From Bacillota bacterium (GTDB lineage Bacteria; Bacillota; Clostridia; Oscillospirales; Ruminococcaceae): a stretch of DNA of 5,688 nt. The notes under the pieces were generated by a model. That model had not been told where the DNA came from. It saw only the letters and a program-made list of their open reading frames with translations, and did not search any database. This document shows, in pieces, positions 1 through 5,465 of this stretch. Each line of letters opens with the position of its first letter. Within the stretch, counting starts at the first letter, position 1. Both the position numbers and the translations under genes were made by a program. The stretch covers positions 1-5,688 of the forward strand of contig JAEXAZ010000018.1 of the NCBI GenBank assembly GCA_023394255.1. Direction: 5' to 3'.

Positions 1-1
1 C

Positions 2-553
2 ACCGATGATATCCTTTCCGCTGTGCACGCGACCCCGGCAAAGACGGTCTTTGTGCTTCCGAATAATAAGAATATCATCATGGCGGCGGAACAGGCGGCA
101 AAGCTGGCGGACCGCGACGTGGTCGTGCTGCCTACCCGCACGATTCCGCAGGGCCTTGCCGCGATGCTGGTGTTTGACCATGACGCCGATGCGACGGAAA
201 ACAGGATCGCGATGCAAAAGGCGTTTGAGCGCGTGGGGACCGGCCAGATCACCTATGCCGCCCGTGACAGCGAATTTGACGGGCATAAGATCAAAGAGGG
301 CGAACTGCTGGCCCTCGAAAACGGTAAAATAGCGTTTACAGAGCGCGACCTGTCAAAGGCGGTTGTCAGGCTGACAAAATCGCTGGCGCGCAAGGACAGC
401 AGCTTTATCACCCTGCTTTACGGCGAGGATGTCTCCGGGGAAGCTGCCGGGGAAATCCGGGAAGCGGTTGCCGCGAAACTGCCGGAGGATGTGGAAGTTG
501 CTTTGATTAACGGCGGACAGCCGGTCTATTATTTTATGATTTCTGTTGAATAA
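2..553 (+). CDS. fakA: FakA/YloV-type fatty acid kinase subunit (DAK2 family), C-terminal part
   Basis: This is the 3' end of a gene that starts upstream of the window; 183 codons are visible, open from base 2 to the TAA at 551-553. The visible part carries features I associate with the C-terminal region of FakA/YloV proteins: the segment VFVLPNNKNIIMAAEQAA near its start, then VVVLPTRTIPQGLAAM, and the terminal GGQPVYYFMISVE. In the known family, FakA is the ATP-binding subunit. Its N-terminal DAK2 domain (outside this window) phosphorylates a fatty acid held by a FakB (DegV-like) partner, giving acyl-phosphate for phospholipid synthesis in the cytoplasm. The C-terminal region is not the ATP site and is thought to serve partner binding. 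The GTG at 23 is internal, not the start, because the homologous frame continues upstream of it. bioY follows after 22 nt with no terminator, so the two are probably co-transcribed. The family call is firm; kinase activity cannot be judged without the N-terminus. Confidence 0.88.
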   Translation, partial: TDDILSAVHATPAKTVFVLPNNKNIIMAAEQAAKLADRDVVVLPTRTIPQGLAAMLVFDHDADATENRIAMQKAFERVGTGQITYAARDSEFDGHKIKEGELLALENGKIAFTERDLSKAVVRLTKSLARKDSSFITLLYGEDVSGEAAGEIREAVAAKLPEDVEVALINGGQPVYYFMISVE

Positions 554-575
554 CCCAACGATAAGAAGGGAAACC

Positions 576-1154
576 ATGTTCCAATCGAAAACCGGACAGC
601 TTGTCGCCGCGGCAATTATGACGCTGCTTTCCGCTGTCCTGGCGCAATTATCTAAAAATTTGCCGGTCACCCCGGTTCCGCTTTCGGCCGTTCTGGCGGC
701 GGTCTTTCTGGCGGGGGCTGTGCTGAACCGCAAGTCCGCGCTGCTTTCCCAGGCGGTCTATGTGGCGCTCGGGCTTTTGGGGGCGCCGGTGTTCCCGGGG
801 TTCACCGGGGGGATTCATGCCCTTGCGGGCCCGACGGGCGGCTTTTTGATCTCCTATCCGCTTGTCGCGGTGCTTGTTGCCTGCATGACGGAAAAATGGG
901 GAAGAGGATTCTTTAAATACGTGCTCTTTATGGCGCTCTCTCTGCCCGTCTGTTATGTGATCGGAACGGCGCAGCTGCTGACAATCACCGGGGCGGGTTT
1001 GCAAAACGGGCTGGACATGGCGGTCAAACCGTTCCTTCTGCCTGATCTGGCCATGTGCGCCGCAGCCGCGGCTGCCGCGACGGCGGCGGACCGCGTGTTC
1101 AGTGGGATAGCCGCTTCGAAAGGCGCGAAAAGAGTTGACAACCGGCCGGCGTGA
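576..1154 (+). CDS. bioY: Biotin ECF transporter substrate-binding membrane subunit BioY
   Basis: This 192-residue, strongly hydrophobic protein has about six membrane segments, the usual size and shape of BioY. The family signature lies at residues 66-89: GLLGAPVFPGFTGG, then AGPTGG. BioY binds biotin in the membrane and works with the shared EcfA/EcfA'/EcfT energy-coupling module, which is not in this window. The ATG at 576 is chosen because AAGGG (566-570) lies 5 nt upstream; an in-frame TTG at 546 would overlap the upstream gene and lacks a comparable site. The last membrane segment is unusually alanine-rich (about residues 161-171). The segment that in BioY normally reads P-x-D-L-x-K reads PDLAMC here: Asp157 is kept but residue 160 is Met instead of Lys (see findings). 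The C-terminus is a short basic tail. No terminator follows; the alaS promoter overlaps the stop codon. A different small-molecule specificity is possible but less likely. Confidence 0.9.
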   Translation: MFQSKTGQLVAAAIMTLLSAVLAQLSKNLPVTPVPLSAVLAAVFLAGAVLNRKSALLSQAVYVALGLLGAPVFPGFTGGIHALAGPTGGFLISYPLVAVLVACMTEKWGRGFFKYVLFMALSLPVCYVIGTAQLLTITGAGLQNGLDMAVKPFLLPDLAMCAAAAAAATAADRVFSGIAASKGAKRVDNRPA

Positions 1155-1163
1155 GTATATACT
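1135..1163 (+). promoter_or_regulatory. Sigma-A-type promoter for alaS, overlapping the bioY stop codon
   Basis: A perfect -35 box TTGACA (1135-1140) and a near-perfect -10 box TATACT (1158-1163) are separated by exactly 17 bp. Transcription would start near 1170, just before the first T-box stem. The -35 and most of the spacer lie inside the last codons of bioY, and the bioY TGA (1152-1154) falls in the spacer. This is the best vegetative promoter match in the window. Confidence 0.85.
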
Positions 1164-1329
1164 ACAAATGATGTGGCGTTGATGGGGAAAATTGCGTAAA
1201 CACAGCACAGAGAGGCACATACCGGTGAGAGTGTGCCAAAAAGCGCGAAAGCCGCCCCTGAGCTTCCGGCGACGAGCCGGACGTGGTGTGAGCGTTAATC
1301 CTTTCGAGTGGTGCGGTTCGCCGCGCAAT

Positions 1330-1373
1330 TTGGGTGGTACCACGGAATGTGTCATGCACGCTTTTCGTCCCAA
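1330..1373 (+). promoter_or_regulatory. T-box antiterminator
   Basis: TTGGG (1330-1334) pairs with CCCAA (1369-1373) as helix A1. The seven-base bulge TGGTACC (1335-1341) is left free to bind the tRNA acceptor end. ACGG (1342-1345) pairs with TCGT (1365-1368) as helix A2, with one G-U pair. The intervening loop can form a small GTG/CAC hairpin. Bases 1359-1371 are also the 5' arm of the terminator, so the two folds exclude each other. That is the standard T-box switch. Confidence 0.85.
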
Positions 1374-1405
1374 TTTTTTGGGGCGGAAGGCGTTTTTTAT
1401 TTTTG
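1359..1405 (+). terminator. Rho-independent terminator of the alaS T-box
   Basis: The 13-base arm 1359-1371 pairs without mismatch with 1380-1392 (three G-U pairs) around an 8-base loop, AATTTTTT. A T-rich tract follows at 1393-1404 (TTTTTT, A, TTTTT). It forms when tRNA-Ala is charged and the antiterminator is not stabilised. It is also the first terminator downstream of bioY, so it may end read-through transcripts from the fakA-bioY unit. Confidence 0.92.
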
Positions 1406-1431
1406 TATGATTTAAAGGAGCGATCAATTAG

Positions 1432-4071
1432 ATGGAATGGACAGGACTTAACGAACTGCGCGAAAAGTTCCTCAGCTTTTATGAGAGTAAGGGGCATCTT
1501 CGCCTTCCGAGCTTTCCTCTGGTTCCGCACAACGATGCAAGCCTGCTGCTGATCAATTCCGGCATGGCGCCGATGAAAAAGTGGTTTCTCGGGCTGGAAA
1601 CCCCTCCGGGGAAACGCGTGACAACCTGCCAGAAATGTATCCGCACCCCTGACATCGAAAATGTCGGCAAGACCGCGCGCCATGGAACCTATTTCGAGAT
1701 GCTCGGCAATTTTTCGTTCGGGGACTATTTTAAGCACGAGGCCACCGCGTGGGCGTGGGAATTCATCACGAAAGTGCTGGAGCTGCCGGTAGACCGCCTG
1801 TGGGTGTCCGTCTATGAGGACGATGACGAAGCGGTTGAAATCTGGACGAAGGAAGTCGGCGTCGACCCCACGCATATCGTGCGGATGGGCAAGGAGGACA
1901 ACTTCTGGGAAATCGGCTCCGGCCCCTGCGGCCCCTGTTCCGAAATCTATTTTGACCGCGGCGAAAAATACGGCTGCGATAGCCCCACCTGCGGTGTGGG
2001 CTGTGACTGCGACCGCTATATTGAGTTCTGGAACCTTGTGTTCTCCCAGTTCAATGGCGACGGGGAAGGCAACTATGAGCGCATGGCGCATCCCAATATC
2101 GATACCGGAATGGGGCTTGAGCGCCTTGCCTGCATTATGCAGGGCGTGGACAACCTGTTCGAGGTGGATACAGTGCAGAACATCATGCGCCACATTTCCA
2201 AAATCGCGGGTGTCACCTATCACGAAGACGCCAAGACGGATGTTTCCCTGCGCGTGATTACCGACCACATCCGTTCCACCACCTTCATGGTGGGGGACGG
2301 TATTCTGCCGCAGAATGAAGGAAGGGGTTATGTCCTGCGCCGTTTGCTGCGCCGCGCCGCCCGCCATGGGCGTCTGCTGGGCATCAACGAGCCGTTCCTT
2401 TACAAAGTCTGCGAAACCGTGATTCAGGAGAACGCGGCCGCGTATCCGAACCTCGTTGAAAATAAGGATTATATCATTAAAGTCATCAAGGTCGAAGAGG
2501 AACGCTTTGCGCGCACGATCGACCAGGGGCTTGGGCTGCTGAACGCCATGATCGAGAAACTTGAAGAGCAGGACGGGCAGAAAGTCATGAGCGGCGCGGA
2601 CGCGTTTAAGCTCTATGACACCTTCGGCTTCCCGGTCGACCTCATCCGTGAAATTCTGGAAGAGCACAAAATTGCGCTGGATGAACAGGAATTTACAAAC
2701 TATATGAACGAGCAGAAGCGGCGCGCACGTGAAGCGCGCGCCGCCATGGGCGACTTGGGCTGGAAAGAGGATGTCCTTTCCGACATCAAGGAAAAGGGCC
2801 GCTTTGTGGGGTACACGGATTCTGTGGCCGAAGCAAAAATTGTGGCGATCGTAAAAGAGAACCAGCGGGTGGATATGCTGGCCGACGGCGAGATGGGCGA
2901 GCTTGTGCTGGATCGCACCCCGTTTTACGCGGAGAGCGGCGGTCAGGCCGGTGATGCCGGTACGATTACCGCGGGAGGAAGTGTCTTTACGGTTTATGAC
3001 TGCAAAAAGTCCCAGACCGGCCATTTTGTCCATGTCGGCGAGCTGACGGTCGGCACGCTCAGCGTGGGCGATACCGTCACGGCGGCAATCAATACCGACC
3101 GCCGCCGCGATATCATGCGCAACCATACCTCCTGCCATCTGCTTCAGGCGGCGCTGCGGACGGTGCTTGGCGAGCATGTCCATCAGGCGGGCGCGTTTTA
3201 TGACGACAGCATCTGCCGCTTCGATTTCAGCCATTTCAGTGCGGTGACGGCTGAAGAGCTGGAAAAGGTCGAGGAGCTTGTTAACCGCATGATTCTGTCC
3301 GCGATTGACGTCTCCGTCCACGAAATGCCGATTGAGGAAGCCAAGAAGCTCGGTGCGATGGCGCTGTTCGGTGAGAAATATGGCGACACTGTTCGCGTAT
3401 GCAACGTTGAGGGCGAATCCATTGAATTCTGCGGCGGAACCCATCTGGATAATACCGCCAAGGTGGGCCTGTTTAAGATTGTGAAAGAATCCTCGGTTGC
3501 GGCGGGTGTGCGCCGCATTGAGGCAGTGACGGGCAGAAACGTGCTCCGCTATCTGCATGAGCAGGAAGCGCTGATGGGCGAGACTGCCGCCGCGCTGAAA
3601 GTCGGAAATCCGTCGGAACTGCCCGCGAAGGCGGCCTCCGTAACCGGAGAACTCAAAGAATTGCAGCACGCGCTGGAAACCGCTGAAAATAAGCTGGCGG
3701 AGAGCCGGATGGACGGCATGTTTGAAAACGCCCGGGAAGTGAACGGCGTAAAAGTTGCGTCCCTCTCGGTCGGCGGCGCGAAACCGGAAGCCCTGCGGTT
3801 TATGGGCGACCGCGCGAAGGACAGCCATCCCGATTCCGTCTGCGTCTTCACCGCCGCCGGCGACGGCAAAATCTCGATCCTTGTTTCCTGCGGAAAAGAA
3901 GCGGTCGCCAAAGGCGCGCATGCCGGTAAGATCGTGAAGGAGCTGACCGCGCTTTGCGGCGGAAGCGGCGGCGGACGCCCGGACAACGCGATGGGCGGCT
4001 GCACAGAATCGTCAAAACTGGGCGGCGCGCTGGCAAAGCTGCCGGAAATCGTTGCAAATTATGTGAAATAG
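1432..4071 (+). CDS. alaS: Alanyl-tRNA synthetase (AlaRS, class IIc)
   Basis: This cytoplasmic enzyme of 879 residues (the usual length is about 875) activates alanine with ATP, attaches it to tRNA-Ala, and clears mischarged Ser and Gly. The class II catalytic core fills the N-terminus: the motif 2 region is around residues 84-99 (HGTYFEMLGNFSFGDY) and motif 3 is GMGLER at 226-231. A Cys-rich stretch (Cys166, 169, 182, 187, 191, 193) lies between them, as in many Firmicute homologues. The editing domain has its zinc-binding set intact: HTSCH (His565, His569) and CGGTH (Cys667, His671). A predicted coiled-coil linker lies near 745-765, and the C-Ala domain has the glycine-rich GGSGGGRPDNAMGG at 844-857. 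AAAGGAG (1414-1420) precedes the ATG by 11 nt. Expression is controlled by the T-box upstream; the HIT gene follows after 44 nt without a convincing terminator. All expected catalytic, editing and C-Ala motifs are present, so the enzyme should be functional. Confidence 0.98.
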   Translation: MEWTGLNELREKFLSFYESKGHLRLPSFPLVPHNDASLLLINSGMAPMKKWFLGLETPPGKRVTTCQKCIRTPDIENVGKTARHGTYFEMLGNFSFGDYFKHEATAWAWEFITKVLELPVDRLWVSVYEDDDEAVEIWTKEVGVDPTHIVRMGKEDNFWEIGSGPCGPCSEIYFDRGEKYGCDSPTCGVGCDCDRYIEFWNLVFSQFNGDGEGNYERMAHPNIDTGMGLERLACIMQGVDNLFEVDTVQNIMRHISKIAGVTYHEDAKTDVSLRVITDHIRSTTFMVGDGILPQNEGRGYVLRRLLRRAARHGRLLGINEPFLYKVCETVIQENAAAYPNLVENKDYIIKVIKVEEERFARTIDQGLGLLNAMIEKLEEQDGQKVMSGADAFKLYDTFGFPVDLIREILEEHKIALDEQEFTNYMNEQKRRAREARAAMGDLGWKEDVLSDIKEKGRFVGYTDSVAEAKIVAIVKENQRVDMLADGEMGELVLDRTPFYAESGGQAGDAGTITAGGSVFTVYDCKKSQTGHFVHVGELTVGTLSVGDTVTAAINTDRRRDIMRNHTSCHLLQAALRTVLGEHVHQAGAFYDDSICRFDFSHFSAVTAEELEKVEELVNRMILSAIDVSVHEMPIEEAKKLGAMALFGEKYGDTVRVCNVEGESIEFCGGTHLDNTAKVGLFKIVKESSVAAGVRRIEAVTGRNVLRYLHEQEALMGETAAALKVGNPSELPAKAASVTGELKELQHALETAENKLAESRMDGMFENAREVNGVKVASLSVGGAKPEALRFMGDRAKDSHPDSVCVFTAAGDGKISILVSCGKEAVAKGAHAGKIVKELTALCGGSGGGRPDNAMGGCTESSKLGGALAKLPEIVANYVK

Positions 4072-4115
4072 ACAGGGAAACCTGCCGGATATTTTTGTGG
4101 AAAGGGGGAAATAAC

Positions 4116-4457
4116 ATGGAGGACTGCCTTTTCTGTAAAATTGCCGCCGGAGAGATTCCGAGCAAGAAGATCTACGAGGATGATAGAGTAGTGGCGTTTT
4201 ACGACATCGACCCGCAGGCCCCGGTTCACTTTCTGGTGATCCCGCGCGAGCATATTTCCGGCGCGGACAGGATCACCGGGGAGAACAGCGCGATTGTGGG
4301 CCATATCTTTACCGTCATCGCAAAGATTACCAAAGATCTTGGCTGCGGCGACGATTTCCGCGTGGTAAACAACTGCGGTACGCTGGCCGGGCAGACGGTA
4401 AAGCACCTGCATTTCCATGTGCTCGCGAAACGCAGCCTGGCGTGGCCTCCCGGCTGA
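4116..4457 (+). CDS. HIT-family (HINT-like) nucleotide-binding hydrolase
   Basis: This is a complete 113-residue histidine-triad protein, a normal length for bacterial HINT/HinT proteins. The triad is HLHFH, with His97, His99 and His101; the family uses the last-mentioned region for phosphoramidate hydrolysis. The N-terminus carries CLFC (Cys4, Cys7), which with His46 and a triad-region His resembles the zinc site of many bacterial members. DIDPQAPVHFLVIPREH (30-46), NNCG (85-88), GQTV before the triad and the terminal WPPG are all typical. Members hydrolyse AMP-lysine-type phosphoramidates and aminoacyl-adenylates in vitro. That would fit a position behind alaS, because HINT proteins can act on aminoacyl-AMP, but the link is inference. 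AAAGGGGG (4101-4108) lies 7 nt before the ATG. The gene probably shares the alaS transcript and ends at the terminator 11 nt after its stop. The loop after the triad reads AKR where many homologues have GGR. Confidence 0.93.
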   Translation: MEDCLFCKIAAGEIPSKKIYEDDRVVAFYDIDPQAPVHFLVIPREHISGADRITGENSAIVGHIFTVIAKITKDLGCGDDFRVVNNCGTLAGQTVKHLHFHVLAKRSLAWPPG

Positions 4458-4467
4458 CCGGATTCCC

Positions 4468-4501
4468 AAGGCGGCACGCCCAAGCGGTGTGCCGCCTTTT
4501 T
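4468..4501 (+). terminator. Intrinsic terminator after the alaS-HIT unit
   Basis: The arm AAGGCGGCACGCC (4468-4480) pairs with GGTGTGCCGCCTT (4486-4498): 13 pairs with one G-U, around a 5-base loop CAAGC. The run of five T at 4497-4501 completes a strong Rho-independent terminator. It lies 10 nt past the HIT stop codon and only 27 nt before the next start codon. Confidence 0.93.
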
Positions 4502-4528
4502 GCATTTTAAACAGGCAAGGAGAACCCT

Positions 4529-5404
4529 ATGACGATTAAAAAACCGGTGCTGGCGGTTTCAGGGATTGCCGCGCTGGCGGCATTTTCCTATTGGCAGAAT
4601 AATGGGATTCAAACATCCCGGTTCACTGTGGAAAGCGAAAAGGTGCCGCCCGCTTTCGACGGCTTTCGGATTGCCCAGATTTCCGACCTCCATGATAAAA
4701 CCTTCGGGTATCAGCAGAAGCGCCTGCTCCATGCGGTGCGCGCCGCCGCCCCCGACCTGGTTGTGATCACAGGGGACCTGTGTGACTGCAAGGTCGAAAC
4801 TGCCCTGGCGGTTGTCCGTGGCGCTGTGGGGCTTGCGCCGGTCTGCTATGTCCCGGGAAATCATGAGGCGCGCTCAAGGGTTTATCGCAGGCTGCGCAGG
4901 GAGCTTCGCAGTTTGGGCGTGCTTCTGCTGGACGGAAGAAAACTGGCGATCCACAAAAACGGGGACCGCCTTTGCGTTTATGGCGCGCTCGACCCGGCGT
5001 TCTACCGCAAACGCACGCTCATGCGCGATACGCCCGAATGCGTTGCGAAATTCGCGCAGGTGCTGGGGCAGGCCGCCTGCCGGATCGACCGACCGGATTT
5101 TAACATTCTGCTGTCCCACCGTCCGGAGCAGTTTGACTGCTACGCCCGGAATGGGTTTGACCTGGTGTTCTGCGGCCATGCGCACGGCGGACAGTTCCGG
5201 TTCCCCGGGATTCCGGGACTTTATGCGCCGGAACAGGGGATTTTCCCCCGTTATACCGCCGGGCTTTACCGGCAGGGGGCCTGCACCATGGCGGTCAGCC
5301 GCGGTCTTGGCCCGAGTACGTTTCCCCAGCGGCTCGGGAACCGGCCGGAGCTGGTCTGCGTTACTTTGAAAAGCCGCCGGCCAAATTTTCGTGGAAATTT
5401 ATGA
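4529..5404 (+). CDS. Membrane-anchored metallophosphoesterase, YkuE/YaeI-like
   Basis: This 291-residue calcineurin-type phosphoesterase has all the metal-binding blocks in order: SDLH (Asp53, His55), TGDL (Asp83), GNHE (Asn111, His112), LSHRPEQ (His197) and GHAHGGQ (His217, His219). These residues normally hold a dinuclear metal centre. A basic start (KK at 4-5) and a hydrophobic stretch at residues 6-22 suggest an N-terminal signal anchor, with the catalytic domain outside the membrane. There is no twin-arginine motif as in Bacillus YkuE and no lipobox Cys. Family members have been linked to phospholipid or lipid-head-group phosphoesters; the substrate here cannot be told from sequence. AAGGAG (4517-4522) is 6 nt before the ATG. 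The gene lies directly behind a strong terminator with no recognisable promoter between them. The asnS promoter overlaps its 3' end. Family assignment is firm, biological role unknown. Confidence 0.92.
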   Translation: MTIKKPVLAVSGIAALAAFSYWQNNGIQTSRFTVESEKVPPAFDGFRIAQISDLHDKTFGYQQKRLLHAVRAAAPDLVVITGDLCDCKVETALAVVRGAVGLAPVCYVPGNHEARSRVYRRLRRELRSLGVLLLDGRKLAIHKNGDRLCVYGALDPAFYRKRTLMRDTPECVAKFAQVLGQAACRIDRPDFNILLSHRPEQFDCYARNGFDLVFCGHAHGGQFRFPGIPGLYAPEQGIFPRYTAGLYRQGACTMAVSRGLGPSTFPQRLGNRPELVCVTLKSRRPNFRGNL

Positions 5405-5420
5405 CTGAAAGTGATATAGT
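5392..5420 (+). promoter_or_regulatory. Probable promoter for asnS with extended -10
   Basis: TATAGT (5415-5420) matches the -10 consensus at five of six positions and is preceded by TG one base upstream (5412-5413), an extended -10. With a 17-bp spacer the -35 would be TGGAAA (5392-5397), four of six matches. The start of transcription would be near 5427, leaving a leader of about 35 nt. That is too short for a T-box, so asnS is not under the same kind of control as alaS. The promoter overlaps the last codons of the phosphoesterase gene. Confidence 0.6.
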
Positions 5421-5446
5421 AGGAAAAGGCGATACGATTTCTTGAT

Positions 5447-5465
5447 AAAGGTGGTCGTGATGTGA
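5447..5465 (+). promoter_or_regulatory. asnS ribosome binding site and start region with overlapping start-stop ATGTGA
   Basis: AAAGGTGG (5447-5454) is a good anti-SD match, 7 nt before the GTG at 5462. An ATG at 5460-5462 overlaps the first base of that GTG and is followed at once by TGA (5463-5465). The ATG is only 5 nt from the same ribosome binding site, so it could compete for initiation and yield nothing but fMet. In the asnS frame no ATG exists between the upstream stop (TAG at 5420) and 5462, so GTG is the only reasonable start. Confidence 0.7.

Larger units (their letters stand above)
1170..1405 (+). promoter_or_regulatory. T-box riboswitch leader of alaS, alanine (GCC) specifier
   Basis: This untranslated leader senses the charging state of tRNA-Ala and decides between terminating and reading into alaS. 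Visible elements, in order: GGGG (1184-1187) pairs with CCCC (1255-1258), flanked by GAT (1181-1183) and TGA (1259-1261) in the manner of the Stem I kink-turn. Above it, an internal loop on the 3' side holds the specifier GCC (1251-1253), an Ala codon. TGCGT (1193-1197) pairs with GCGCG (1243-1247) to continue Stem I. The AGAGAG motif (1209-1214) leads into a 6-bp apical stem, GGCACA (1214-1219) with TGTGCC (1232-1237), and a distal loop with CCGGTGAGAG. A Stem II-like hairpin (1265-1281) and a TTCG-capped hairpin (1311-1326) follow. The T-box sequence GGGTGGTACCACGG spans 1332-1345. Its TGGT (1335-1338) can pair with ACCA, matching the A73 discriminator of tRNA-Ala. The leader ends in competing antiterminator and terminator structures. 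Confidence 0.95.

Noticed and set aside
546..575. TTG at 546 as an earlier bioY start, adding 10 residues
   Set aside because: It would overlap the end of fakA, lacks a good ribosome binding site and adds a polar, non-family segment. The ATG at 576 has AAGGG at the right spacing.
546..575. Half-site resembling a BirA operator (TTGAATAACC)
   Set aside because: No matching inverted half-site follows at the expected distance, and it overlaps the fakA stop codon and bioY ribosome binding site region. Chance similarity.
1142..1149. CCGGCCGG palindrome in the spacer of the alaS promoter
   Set aside because: Eight bases only, inside GC-rich coding sequence of bioY; no second copy or operator-like extension. 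Not supported as a regulator site.
1927..2010. Cys cluster (Cys166-Cys193) in the AlaRS catalytic domain as a possible new metal site
   Set aside because: The same CGPCSE ... GCDCDRY pattern is common in Firmicute AlaRS sequences, so it is not special to this gene.
1162..3921. A 919-codon open frame on the - strand, longer than alaS itself
   Set aside because: It runs antisense to the T-box and almost all of alaS, shows no recognisable domain, and is Arg/His/Ala-rich as expected when a GC-rich gene is read backwards. The + strand reading is alaS beyond doubt.
4073..4084. Small GAAA-capped hairpin (CAGG/CCTG) followed by ATATTTTT between alaS and the HIT gene
   Set aside because: Only four base pairs and not placed directly against the T run; too weak for an intrinsic terminator. 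At most a minor mRNA structure.
4782..5369. 195-codon + strand frame inside the phosphoesterase gene
   Set aside because: It is an out-of-frame shadow of a gene with all catalytic motifs intact; the product is Arg/Ser/Trp-rich with no recognisable domain and no ribosome binding site.
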